Assembly (NCBI GenBank): GCA_947095585.1
Contig: OX352761.1
Location: 94,693,333-94,757,332, forward strand
DNA: 64,000 nt
Reading direction: 5' to 3'
From: Nephrocerus scutellatus
Taxonomy: Eukaryota; Arthropoda; Insecta; Diptera; Pipunculidae
Part shown: positions 35,680 through 48,500 of the stretch, piece after piece
Layout: every line of letters starts with the position of its first letter
Numbering within the stretch: position 1 is the stretch's first letter
Notes under the pieces: generated by a model
The model's input: the letters and a program-made list of their open reading frames with translations, nothing else
The model's database searches: none
What the model was told of the DNA's origin: nothing
Translations under genes and position numbers: made by a program

Positions 35680-35815
35680 CGTATTTTAATTGCCGAGGAA
35701 CAACAACAATTGCAATGTCGAATTCCTTCTTTGGAATTGTGAAAACCTGCTGTTTGGCTGGTTTTGGCTGGTTTTGACATGCGAATTCCGAACTTGCTCG
35801 GCAATTAAAATGCAG
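35680..35815. mobile_element. Small MITE M1, copy 3
   Basis: Ends gtattttaattgccgag and ctcggcaattaaaatgc. The interior is nearly identical to copy 1 at 11186-11312, except for an internal duplication of ggctggtttt. It lies about 75 bp upstream of the TRAPPC1 start codon, so it may form part of that gene's promoter or 5' UTR. Confidence 0.8.
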
Positions 35816-35889
35816 CTATAATATTATTCAAAAAAATTTTCTTCGTAAACAAATCAAGCGCTTCTGAAGAAGTTCTGTCTCTGTTAAAA

Positions 35890-36443
35890 ATGACAATATA
35901 TAATTTATACATTTTTGATAAATACGGAACTTTAATGTACTATGGTGAATGGAATCGCTTGAAGAAATCTGGAATCACTAAGGAAGAGGTTAGTTCATAG
36001 GTTTGGAAATAATATTCCCATTAATATTAATTTTTATTTAAAATCTTCAAGGAAGCTAAACTTACTTATGGTATGTTATTTTCAATAAAATCATTTGTAA
36101 ATAAAATATCTCCACACGACCCGCGCGAAGGATTCCTGTACTATAAAACTAATAAATATGCCTTACACTATCTGGAGACGCCATCAGGACTGAAGTATAC
36201 TCTATTTTAAAATAATTTTCATATCCTATTACTACTACTTATTACAGATTTGTGTTAAATACTGACACCAGTGCTTTAAATGTAAAAGAATTGCTCCAGC
36301 AACTCTATAGCAAAGTGTGGGTGGAATACGTTGTTCGTGATCCACTTTGGAATCCCGGTACACCAGTGACTTCAGATCTTTTTGAAACTAAACTGGATGA
36401 TTTTATTAAACAATCAACAATTTTCGGAATACGAAATATTTGA
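35890..36443 (+). CDS. Trappc1: TRAPP complex subunit 1 (TRAPPC1/Bet5)
   Basis: Three exons: 35890-35988, 36052-36194 and 36248-36443; introns of 63 and 53 bp, both GT-AG, phases consistent. The product is 145 aa, the same length as human TRAPPC1. It begins MTIYNLYIFDKYGTLMYYGE and contains TYGMLFSIKSFVNKISPHDP, LHYLETPSGLKF and NTD, then a helix with VWVEYVVRDPL, all in the sedlin/longin-fold order of the Bet5 family. In the family this is a core subunit of the TRAPP complexes that tether ER-derived and Golgi vesicles and act as exchange factors for Rab1 (and Rab11). An AATAAA-rich block at about 36662-36685 may hold the poly(A) signal. A MITE sits just upstream. Confidence 0.96.
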
Positions 36444-36850
36444 AAACTTTAAAAATTGTTATTATTTTGTTTTTTAAGTTAACGGATGTTCCTATATGCC
36501 CAAGTGTTTTTTCACATGTAAGGTAATGTAATGTAACAAGGTATGTTTAGAATTTGTAGAATCAAACAAATCACATCATTATATTGCGAGTTAGCTGACC
36601 ATCATGTGTTAGTGTGTGATTGTGAAACACATTTAAAGCTTTTTAAAATGCCCACTGAAAAATAAATAATAATAATAAATAAAAGCTATTAGACAGTGTG
36701 AATACCAAACGGTATAGGGTCATGTGATAGATGTAGTCGTCGAGGTGTAAACTGAACAGGATGAGCAACAACAACAGCTAGCAGGTTAATGTAGGCTAAC
36801 CAGAAATTTACAAGTGCAAGAGTATTTTTCGAAAAAAAAAGATACACGGA
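36444..36850. other. TRAPPC1 3' region
   Basis: AT-rich, with clustered aataaa motifs around 36662-36685 that could end the TRAPPC1 transcript. Nothing else is recognised before the LINE remnant. Confidence 0.5.
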
Positions 36851-36854
36851 GACT

Positions 36855-37640
36855 GCCCACCATGAGGTAGTGCGAACTATTGAGCACTCGGATCAACTAC
36901 AACTACTTACGTTATCCACCTTTTTAGATATAGAATGGGCTTTCAACAATGTTCACATTGAGGACACTAAGGAAGCTCTGACCCAGTCAGGAGTTGAATC
37001 CTTCCTTACGCAATGGATCGTATCCATGCTCGGCAGCAGTATTATATTTACATGCCAATCTTGGCAGCTGTAACATTACCAAACTATTCGACAGAGGCAC
37101 CCCCATGGAAAGTTCATCTCTCCCTTACTGTGGCTGATGGTAAAGGTAGTTGCGTATGCAGATGACGTGATACTCGTATCAGGCCAGGCCCTTTCCGTTA
37201 TCAGCGAAGTGATGGTCTCAGAAGAAGTGAAACGCCACCAAACTCAGCAGGTTAAAGCGATCAGCAGCAGCAGGCATTACGTGAGCTCTACGGTCTTGCC
37301 CTACCGAGGCCCTTAACACCATCTTGCACCTATTACCTACTGACATATTTATCAAGTATGTTGCGACGTGCAGTGCAATACGATTCATAGAATCTCGGCC
37401 AGCGTTGAGTTTTCTACCAGGGGAAACTGGAAGGATGGAGCAGTAGCGAAGCAATATGACGCAACAATATTGACTGACGGATCCAAGATGAAGGACGTAG
37501 TCGGTGCAGGTATCTTCTCGGATGATCTAAATCTGTCAAGGTCATTCAAGCTACCCGATTCGGCTGGCAACTTTCATGCAGAGATTCTAGCAATTAGGGG
37601 TCCGAGTGTTCGGTTAAAGTATTTTACAGTGATATTCATG
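36855..37640 (+). pseudogene. LOA/Jockey-like LINE remnant (RT + RNase H)
   Basis: The first piece (36870-37070) reads LSTFLDIEWAFNNVHIEDTK, the RT motif A region. A VAYADDVILVSGQA-type motif C appears at about 37150-37190 in another frame. The 37450-37600 piece reads AVAKQYDATILTDGSKM and then AGNFHAEILAIRG, the RNase H active-site blocks (TDGS, E-I-L-A-I). The frames are disconnected. The layout matches the larger LINE at 44041-49008 but in shortened form. Confidence 0.75.
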
Positions 37641-37939
37641 GACAAGGCTTGGAACGCCCAACAGCCTTCACATTTGAAACCACTGCACGTTACACTCTAC
37701 GACTACTGCCTAAGATGGAAAATACCTAATGACAGTATTTTTAAGGCCATTTCTCTTATACTTCCGGCATCACGGCCCAGGACTTATTATCCCTTCACGG
37801 ACAACGACCATGTTGTAACTTGCTGCCATCTCTGTCGCTCGTTGTCCATTGCCATTAGGGTTTCCGTGTAAGTGTCAATAACCTACCTCATACCTCCCCA
37901 GAATGATTTATACATCATGCTGAGAGCAGGCATGGGGTT

Positions 37940-38165
37940 TTCGTTCGACTGGTTCAAAGAATTATTTTTAAGCTTTTGGAAAATACTCTGTACGTGCGTA
38001 TACACTTATAAGGCTCATGCTTTTGCCCTGAACGCGAAGGGTTCATAGCCTTAGGTTTTATCCGTTTGCTGACGAGAAAGCCCACTCCGTGAACATCACA
38101 GCTGTCATATTCTGATTTTTGTAAGACACCGTTACCCGTCCACCACACCACCTGTTATGCAGTAT
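37940..38165 (-). pseudogene. RTE-like endonuclease fragment
   Basis: Reads WWTGNGVLQKSEYDSCD and GVGFLVSKRIKPKAMN, parallel to the plus-strand element at 40990-41105 (WTGNGV...SEYD...GVGFLVSKRMKPT). A short, isolated, inverted piece of the same LINE family. Confidence 0.75.
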
Positions 38166-38456
38166 GCCTTTCCTGAACTCAGTACTGATGTGTAAGAATG
38201 CAAAAAGTAGCGAAACGAAGTAAGAAAATACAGCCAGTAATGCGCATTTTGTTTGTTTACTGTATAGCATTTTAGCATTCAATGAGGGACACCACTGGAA
38301 GATGCAAGGTCCCGCGCTTACTACAGGGAAAATGCTAATCTGCAGTTACATTTAAAATTGGGTTTAGTTTGTCTGTCACCAACAAAATTAACTGCATATC
38401 AGCATTCATTTCGAGTTTACCATCCACTCATTCCAACAGATAAAAAAAAAATTTAA

Positions 38457-38490
38457 CTGAAGATTCCGGCCCCGTCTGTAAAAGAAAGTC
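38457..38490 (+). repeat. Short dispersed motif, copy 2
   Basis: Matches 4873-4906 (gaagattccggccccgt). The flanks differ. Confidence 0.6.
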
Positions 38491-39503
38491 GTGTTGTGCC
38501 CACACATCAATTTTTTATTAAAATTTCAGAAAGTTGCAGATTCAATATCGGGATTGATCATCACAATTTTGTTCCTGGTATTTTGACGAAAAGAAAGGTC
38601 TATTCACAAATTAAATTTTTTTGGTTCAGTTTGCATTTTGAATTTTATTAAAGTAATGTAATACAAAATACCTATCCTAAATTTAAATTTATTGCTATCT
38701 AATATAAGTACAAATTTTATTTGGAATATTCTTCAGATTTGGGCATGAACAGACGAAGCCGTATACTTTGTATCGGGTCGACAGGAGCAGTCTACTTGTC
38801 TGATGTAATTTTCTGTATTTATCTGTTTTCGTACGAAAGCAAGAAATTTTCGGCATAAACTTAGATTTTAAATTGGGCGTTGCAAATTGAACGATGTATT
38901 TCATTTTGAATTAAGTAGCATTTTTATATAACCAATAGGATAATATGGACCTCGATCAATTGAGTTCCAAAAAAAAAAAGCGCGGAGAAAAACTAAAAAT
39001 GGCTCGGAATTTAAATTCGGGTTTCGGCACCCGATATTGTACTTGAGAGTTGCAGCTTTGACTCGACAATTACGTCACTCCTATAGTAAGGGGTGATTTT
39101 ATGAATCTCGACTCGTCATAAGTAGTTTCCGCTAATATATTTTGGCCTTATTTTATGTGTTTTTTTCTTCTTATTACGAAAAAATTTGTTACAATTTGGT
39201 TTTTTATTGTGATATTATTTTTTTTAGTAATATTATGCTCGTAGGTAAAAAACTATTATTTATTTTTGATCACAGATGCTTTGTCTATGCATGGTTTTAC
39301 GGTGGAATTATTTATTTTTTTACGTTGTATTTTCTTTTGTAAAAATATGTAAGTACATATTAATTACTTGTTACTTATTTTAATTCGCAGTTAAATTGTT
39401 GTTAAGATATGAGAACTACTGCTATGAAGGAGTCAAAATAGCAGACGAATTTTAGAAAATATAAAATAAATGTCGTTATTTATTTTTTTTCTAGATGCGC
39501 TCC
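38491..39503. other. Intergenic, 3' flank of the SLC5 gene
   Basis: AT-rich. The right end must contain the 3' UTR of the SLC5 gene on the minus strand. No other supportable feature. Confidence 0.4.
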
Positions 39504-42500
39504 TTATACCAGTTCGTTTTCATTGATCTTCTTATAAGTGCCGTTGTCGTGAATTCGTTGATCGTGGATTGGTGTAGGCGACTGTATGGATACCTTAATG
39601 TTTGTTATTATTGCCGGTGCATCAACGACATCGTACAATTTTGTGAAATTTACTTCTAGTGAATCCTTGTCCTTGTTGCTTGGATGTATTATGATATTCG
39701 ACTCATTTTCCACTTCGAAAGCGTGGTTTATTTGGTCAACGTTTTTATCTGGGACAATTGGTAATTTGAAAATCCCTTCACTTTTGGGTGCTGTTGCTGG
39801 GTTCATAATAGTAACAATTTCCTTTATTTGATAAGGTTTTGGGCCTGTAAAATATTCGCTCCACCTCAAGATAGCGGGATGCAGAAGATTTGCATCATAT
39901 GAATCTTCTTTAAAGTTTTGTGTTAAATAACTGACAATTACGCCAATTCCAACGGTGAGAATAGTTCCAATAAGACTGTAGTACATGTAGCTGATGGAGT
40001 ACAGTTTCTCAACAAACGTCCTGTAAATAGAAAACAGATTTATTGAATAAGATAATTAAAATCAAATCCTTTGACCATTCTTACTTTTCTGATGTCAATA
40101 ATGATATGGCATCAAATGGAACGCTCGTGGATGCTTGTTGTGCAGTTGTCCAGGAAGCTTCAAGTGGCGTGTGCTGTAGCAGCCAGGAGGAGTCGTCTAA
40201 AGGCTTTGAAATCTCTTGTGAGAAAGTAAAGTTTGCGCAGCCCTGTAAAGAAAATAATAGTTTTTAAATTTTTATTCCTTAAGGATTTAATTTTTTATGT
40301 TAAATATTAATTAATCTAGTAATAGAAAGATGAATACGTTCTGATTCTTGGCTATAGATTTTTGAAAGTTTATTTATTACATCTTTTATTGTGACAGGTA
40401 GTCTGACCTGGCAGTGCCTTTTGCTTACTTCTTAAAATACTATATGGAGGTTATGTCCCAGTATGAGCAAAACGGAGGTTACTTGTTTCCACCTTAACAA
40501 CAAGCTCGTAATGTTATTATTTTCGGAGGTTTGTCAGACATACGCGAGTGGTATGACATTTTTTTTGCACAATGTTAATTAAGAGCTCGTAATGGCCGGC
40601 TAGTAGTGTTATCAGGTGTTGTTGATCTAAGAGACGAAATACCTCCCTAATAAAGGATAGTATGTCTTTAATGGGGCGCTTCAGAGATGCATGTGGCCGC
40701 AACTATCTCTGACTGGTGGAAGTGCATTCAAACCTCCACGTGGTGGCCGCTGGTAATTTTTCTCCAGTACAGGAAAAACGAAATGATCGGGCTAGTCCCT
40801 TAAAAGTAAGGTTGGTGCGAGGCCAATAACCTCGCCCGTAAAAAACGATATTACGGAACCCAAAATCAGCCTCGGCTACACTGATGAATGACTTAAAAAT
40901 TTTCTCATGGAACGTACGCTCGAGCTGCACAGCAGCTAGCCGATACCCTGTCCAAATATAATGCTGACATAACAGCAATTCAGGAGATGTGATGGACGGG
41001 GAATGGTGTCTCACAATAATCAGAATATGACATATATTACAGCTGTCATGCAAGACATCATGTGCTCGGGGTGGGGTTTCTAGTCAGCAAAAGAATGAAA
41101 CCCACCGTTATCGGCTTTAAAGCAGTAAATGAACGGCTATGTACCCTTCGCGTGCGGGGCAGATTTAAAAACATAAGCCTCATAAACATTCACGCACCTA
41201 CAGAGAATTCCCCAGATGATGAAAAAGAAGAATTCTTTGAATCAGTCGAACGGGAACAACATGCCTGTCCTCAGTGATTTAAAAATAATTTTGGGGGATA
41301 TAAATGCCAAAATAGGTAGGAGCCAGTATTCAGGCAGTACATTGGCACCCATATAGCTTACATGAGAACACTAATGAGAATGGACAACAGTCATAGAGAT
41401 GGCAGCAAGCAATACTTTGGTCGATGCGAGTACAAGTTTGCGCATAAAAATATCCATAAAGCCATCTGGGTACCTCCTGATGGAGCCACTCGCAACCAAA
41501 TAGATCACGTGTTGATAGACCGCCGCCACAACCCGAATATGATGACGGTACGAACGTACCGAGGTACCATCGTCGACTCGGACCACTATCTTTATGGTAT
41601 GTTGCTCCGAGCGTATCATCAAGAAAGACAGCATCCGCGAATCAGATTCGAGTCAACACGGCTGCCCTTCGCAACGAAGAGACCAGAAACAACTACGGTC
41701 AAGCGATAGGACTCGCCCTAAATGCAGGAAGACTAAGTCCTAGGGCTGAGATGCCGGGCGTAAAAGAGAAATGTACACGCCTTTAAAATACTGATATAAA
41801 TGCCAAAATAGGTACGAGCCAGTATTCAGGCAGTACATTGGCACCCATATAGCTTACATGAGAACACTAATGAGAATGGACAAGAGTCATAGAGATGGCA
41901 GCAAGCAATACTTTGGTCGATGCGAGTACAAGTTTGCGCATAAAAATATCCATAAAGCCATCTGGGTACCTCCTGATGGAGCCACTCGCAACCAAATAGA
42001 TCACGTGTTGATAGACCGCCGCCACAACCCGAATATGATGACGGTACGAACGTACCGAGGTACCATCGTCGACTCGGACCACTATCTTTATGGTATGTTG
42101 CTCCGAGCGTATCATCAAGAACGACAGCATCCGCGAATCAGATTCGAGTCAACACGGCTGCCCTTCGCAACGAAGAGACCAGAAACAACTACGGTCAAGC
42201 GATAGGACTCGCCCTAAATGCAGGAAGACTAAGTCCTGGGGCTGAGATGCCGGGCGTAAAAGAGAAATGTACACGCCTTTAAAATACTGTCATTAGTACT
42301 GCTGACTCCATATTAGGCAGTAGTCGTAGAGATCGGAACGACTGGTTCGATGACGAATGTAAGCTAGCGACTGAACGTAAGAATGTTGCATACCGAGCAA
42401 TGTAACGATCTCATAGAACGCGGGCACGCGAAGATGAATATAAAGAGCTCAGAAGATATGAAAAACCAGTTCACCGGCGAAAGAAAGCAGCCTGGGAGAA

Positions 42501-45500
42501 GAATCTCGTCCGTGAACTAGAACAGTACAGAGAGCGAGGACCGCACCAGGCGCGGAAGTTATACCAAAGAGTCCGCGGTATGACGCAATATACACCGCAT
42601 TGCATATACTGCAAAGACAAAGAGGATAATCTGATCGCCGACCTCAAAGGCATCTTAAAGCGATGGGAAGAGCACTTTCATGAGTTGCTTGATGGCCAGC
42701 TAACTGAGGAATTGGAGGCTCTACCAATGACCGAAGACCACACTATGCTGCCGCTACCAATCATAGACGAAGTTAGCAGAGCGATAAATCGGCTCAAAAA
42801 TAATAAGGCGCCGGGATCTGATGATATCCCAGCGGAGCTAATTAACACAGGAGGCTACGCAAGCTTCCTAGATAAGCTTACAATAAAGAAAGATAAATAT
42901 TTTCAGCCAAGCCAAATAAAAAAAAAATTTAAATTTCCAAAACAACAAACAAAACAAAAAAGTTTAATATGAAAATTTTTTAAATTACATCGAAGCAATT
43001 TCGAAAACATAGGAGTAGCTCTTGTTTTATTACAACAGAGGTTCCTGTAAAAAGTTAGAGTTTTTGGGATTAGGTTGTATTGCCGTTAACCCGTTGACCT
43101 TCCAAAAACTAATCGATTCAATTAATCATTTTAGCGACATTATTTTTAAAATCGGACTTTCCGTTGTCGACTTATTCCGAGAACAACCCAATTTCATCCA
43201 CACATAAAGTGGGATTCAATTAGGGGTGAACGATTTGTTTTTCATATAATTTTTTTAAATTATTTTATTAACTTCGCGTGCCCTGTTGTTTGTCTGTCTG
43301 TCTGTTGGTGGCATGCTGGCTGGTCAAATCTTGTGATAAATTTTAACCCACTTCCTAAAGCGTGATTTTATGCAAACTTTGCATCATGTATTTCCGATTA
43401 GTGAATTTACATGAACATTTTTATGTGTTTTTGTTTTTAATACTTCGGTTTTTTGAACCGAAGTTAACTTTTTGTTATAAATTGAGTAGGTAGATTTTTT
43501 TATTGATTTACTATTTATTCAAAATCAATACATTTACGTACTTGCTAAAAAAACGACTACAAATGACAAACAAATTTGAGTCTTTAAAGGAAAAACTATA
43601 CCAAAATATTACTCTGAAAAGTGAATATTTTTTTTTTGTATAGAGCTTACCTCTGTTGATGTTGGCAGCAGGTTTTTGTTGGCACTGGTATCCGTTGTCA
43701 ATCCGCCAAATGTTATCCATAAAACGAGGACACTGGAAGTTATCATACCCGCCGACGCGCCCTACATTACATTTTAGGTTTAGATTTTTGAAAACGGTGA
43801 AAACAAAATCCATAATTCATTGGTGGATCATCACACGAGCGTATCGAAGCAAGTGAAGCAATTAGAGCAGATTGTTTGTTGATTTTGTGCAAATGTTGTC
43901 CATTTATGTTCGCGGTAGAGTTACCATGGAAATAATATAAAATTTGTAATTAATTAATTTTAATAGCATTGATTCTGAAAATTAATTAATATGTGATTAA
44001 AATTATTTTATAAAAATTAAATGGCATTTTTTAAATAATGGCTACCGAACATTCCAGATAACATTTTAAAATAGCAAATTACTAGTATGTAATTAATATT
44101 ATAAAAGCTGCAATAAGTAATAAATAAATAAAATAACCTTAGTGATATAAATGTGAGTGTATGTATTTTAACCTCTGGGGCATTCGACCCGTGAACCCGA
44201 ACCGAAACCCAGCACCAGCAGAGTGGCGGTTCGAGCGGAGCAGAAGCCTCACCTTGACCCGCGTATGAAACCTGATATCGGTCGAGGGGGCATGACCCCA
44301 AGACTGACGAAGGGTGGTGGGGGGGGTGCCTGGGGCTATCCCGCCAACCCGAGGGTGAATCCTCCACCAGTAGGCAGCAAGTGCTGATGTCGCAGTTGGG
44401 TACACCCTCAGCGGATAGTTCAGGGTCTATCCCCAATCGTCCGCCGACCACTGTCCCCAAGGTGACGCTAGGAGCAGTCCCCAAATCTAAGCCGAAAGGC
44501 TCTAAGAGGAGGGGACCTCCTGACCCGCCGAAGGGGCAGCCAGGAGGTGTGGACGATCCCCTGAGAAAGGGTCTCAGTGGAGTGGTATGCGGAGGCCATT
44601 AAGCAAGTCAGGGTCGCATGATCCGGAGGAGACACTGACCCACGAGCAGTTGGCAGCGTTGGAGGAATCCATCCTGGATTCTGGGCTGGGCTGGGAAGTC
44701 AAAAATGGCTTCGACGGCGTCCACTTCAGGTCAGGGCTGATTCTTGTCGACTGTTGCGATGCACGCTCGGCAGCTTGGCTTAAGGCACATGCTCCAACCC
44801 TTTCGACGTGGAAGGGACCGAAGCTCGTGGCCAAGGACGGGGATGACATACCCAAGCCGACTATTATTTCGGTGTTTCTGCCACGTAGCAGGGGATGGAG
44901 CGCTCCATCTCCCTGATTGGAGCACAGAACGAGAGGAAAGGGGTGGAGTATTCTCTACAATATCCATAGACTCCCGAAGCAGAGATGCAATCAAAGAGGC
45001 AGGTCACTCCATTAGATACCGGTATGGCAAAATATCGGTGGGTGGCCTGAAGAAGAAGGAAAGCATACAGGTGGAGAAGGGGCAGAAAGACCCTCCCACC
45101 CTAGCAGCAGATGACCCCCAGGGGGCAGGTACAATGGAGACGGAAGGAGAAGCGGGAGCAGAAGAGGTACCCACTATGGAAGACCTCGCAGCCCTTCCCC
45201 AACCGGACATTGTACTAGACGAGCTGGAGGCGATCCGACAGCTAGAGGAGGATGAGCTGCTAGAGGAGATTCAGCACCTCGAACTAGAGACTGAACTAAA
45301 TTATGACCAGTACACGCATTGCTCAGGTGAACACCCATAAGGCCAAAGGGGCAGCCGCCGTGGTGGCCAGGTTGTTCACCAAACAACATCTGGGGCTAGT
45401 GCTGGTCCAGGAACCCTGGTTCTACAGGGGACAGATATGTGGTCTGTCTTGCAAAGATGCAAAGGTGATTTATGAAGTGGGGCAGGTTGCCCCACGAGCC

Positions 45501-48500
45501 TGCATCGTCGTTAGAAATAGTATTAATTATCTATCTCTTTCAGAATTTATAACCCGGGACGTGGTAGCAATCCAGTGCCAGTTTAACGTAGACGGCACGC
45601 ACCGGAAGATAGTCATCGCTTCGGCCTACTTTGCCGGGGAATGGGAGGAAATACCGCACCCAGAAATTCAAGAACTGGTAGAATATTGCCGAAGGCTAAG
45701 CAAACCCCTACTGATTGGGTGCGATGCAAATGCACATAACGAAGAATGGGGGAGCGACGACACAAATAATAGGGGTGAGTACCTTTTAGAGTTTTTGGTG
45801 AAGGAAAACCTAGATATTTACAATGTAGGTAGTATTCCAACATTCGTGACTAGGGTTAGGGAGGAGGTACTCGACATCGCCTTCGGAACTCAGACAGTGA
45901 GTCGTTTACTCAACAAGTGGAGGGTCTCCTCCGAACCAACTCTGTCAGACCACAGATTAATCTTGTTTGAATTGGGAGGGTTAGTCATAGGGGAAAGGGT
46001 TATTAGAAACCCCAGAAGGACAAATTGGGAAAAATTTAGAATCTATTTGCAGAGCAATCTACTACACGCTTCAGTTCAAAGAGTGGCCAGGTGTCCGCAC
46101 GAGCTAGAATGCGCAGCAGTAGAAATGAATAGGGCAATCTCTGACGCATATGAGTCGAGCTGCCCGATTAGTTCACCCAAAGGGGGTAATGAAGTTCCTT
46201 GGTGGAACGAAGAACTGTCAGCCCATCGAAGGCAGGTAAGAAAACTTTTTAAGACCGCCAAGAGAAGGGGAATTGGCAGGAATACAGAAAGTCTCTCACG
46301 GCATATAATATAGAAGTGAGAAGAGCAAAGCGCAGAAGTTTTCGTAACTTCTGTGAGGAGGTAAAAAACACTAAGGAGTCTGCCAGACTTTACAAAGCTA
46401 TGGCTAAAGACACTAGTTGTTTCAAGCCTTCACTGAGAAACCATGAAGGTGAGTTCACAGAAAACGAAGAGCAGAGAGCTCTCCTCCTCCTAAAAAGTCA
46501 CTTCGCGGGGAGTACGGTGAACAGTACCGAATCTGATAGGGACTTATACTATCGTAGATTTAGTATGGAAGACTGGAAGAAAGCCTCGGAGATGTGCACT
46601 GAGCAAAGAATCCGGTGGGCAGTTAAAAGCTTCCAGCCCTTCAAATCAGCAGGTGTGGATGGGATAATCCCAGCAGTCATGCAAATGGGGCTAGACAATC
46701 TCCTCCCATACCTTCTAAGAATATTCAGAAGTAGTCTAGCACTCGGGTATATACCGAAAAGCTGGAGAAGGGCTCGGGTGGTATTTATACCTAAGGTAGG
46801 GAAGAAGGATCCCACACACCCAAAGTCCTACAGACCAATCAGCCTCACTTCGTTTGTCCTAAAGACTATCGAAAAGGTTATCGACAACTAAATATGTAAG
46901 GTCGACTACACTGGTAAAAGAACAACTGCATTCCAGTCAACTCGCATACAAAGCGGGCAGATCTATGGAGACCGCACTGTGGGAACTGACGGAAAACATA
47001 GAGGGCTCACTCGCCAGTAAGGAAATCGCTCTATGCGCCTTCCTAGATATCGAAGGGGCGTTTGACAACGCATCACATGATGCGATAAGTAATGCTCTGG
47101 AGAAGAAAACAGTATACGGCACAATCAGTAAATGGATGTGCGAGATGCTAATCACCAGAACAGCAGAAACCATAGTCGGTGACAAAACCATTATGGTTAA
47201 CACAACAAGAGGGTGTCCACAAGGAGGAGTACTTTCCCCTCTACTGAGGAGCATCATTGTAGACGAACTACTTCAGCGACTAGCTGAAGCAGGAACTGTA
47301 TCTCAGGGTTACGCGGACGATATAGTCATTGTGGCCAGAGGGAAGTTCGAGGAAGTTCTATGTGACATAGTTCAAAATGGACTAAATATCACAAGCAGAT
47401 GGTGCCATGAGGTGGGACTTAGGGTGAACCCAAGCAAAACCACACTGGTTCCCTTCACCAACAGAAGGAAATTGGGGCGAATGCGACCAATAACCCTCAA
47501 TGGCGAAGTGATCCCAATCAGCGAAGAGGTCAAGTACCTTGGTCTGATATTAGACAAGAGACTGCTATGGAATAAACATCAGCAGGCAGTAATAAAAAAA
47601 TCTAAGAGAGCGCTCATGGTGTGCAGAAGGGTGGCAGGCAAATCATGGGAAGTAAACCCCAAAATAATGCACTGGATGTACACTATGATAGTTATACCAA
47701 TGATTACCTACGGAGCAGTGGCATGGGCAGGTAGAACCAAGCTAAGCACCACAAGGAGAGAATTGGAGAAGGTACAAAGGCTTGCTTGTGTTCTAATCAC
47801 AGGAGCTATGAGGACCTGCCCAACGGCGGGCATGGAGGTAATCATTGGGCTACTCCCGCTGCATATAGTGGTAGAGGGCAAATCCAATGAAACCCTAGTA
47901 CGCTTGACCAAGGTTGGCTGCTTCACGGGCAGCAGAGCGAGGAGCTTAATGAATTCACTAGCCAAGCTAACCCCTGGGGCATGCATGCCATGTGACAACA
48001 TGGTGCAAAAGCTTGAGTTCAAAAAGAACTATGAGGTCAAACTAAGCACCAAGTCGGACTTCAGGTCCGAAACAGACTACAAGATACATCCAGGAACTAT
48101 AAAATGGTATACGGATGGATCAAAGAAGGCGGATGGCACAGGTGCGGGGGTAATAGGGCCACGAACCAAGTACTCTGAAGCAATGGGCCATTATCCGAGT
48201 AGTTTCAGGCAGAGGTTCTCGCCATCGAAAGATGCGCTCAATTCAATCTGGATAGGAAATACATAGATGCATTCCACACCACGTCTAGACTGGTGGAAGA
48301 ATGCAAAACAAGGTTAAACAAACTTGGTGAAAACAACAAAGTAAAGTTGTACTGGGTGCCGGGACACATCGGTATAGAAGGTAACGAACAAGCGGACAAG
48401 CTCGCAAACAAAGGGGTAGAGACTCCGCTTGTAGGGCCGGAGCCCTTTTGTGGAATTGGGTACCTTATTATGCGTGAAGAATTACGCAATATAGGTAAAG

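Noticed and set aside
35460..35777. 105-aa plus-strand ORF upstream of TRAPPC1
   Set aside because: Its C-terminal third is MITE sequence and the rest is low-complexity; no conserved domain.
41371..42130. Two identical 87-aa minus-strand ORFs
   Set aside because: Antisense of the duplicated RTE endonuclease segment.
43511..43813. 100-aa minus-strand ORF starting MDFVFTVFKN
   Set aside because: The real coding frame here is another one: SLC5 exon 43651-43761 (ASAGMITSSVLV...), fixed by splice phase on both sides.
44017..44484. 155-aa minus-strand ORF
   Set aside because: Antisense shadow of the GC-rich LINE ORF1 region; no domain and no splice context.
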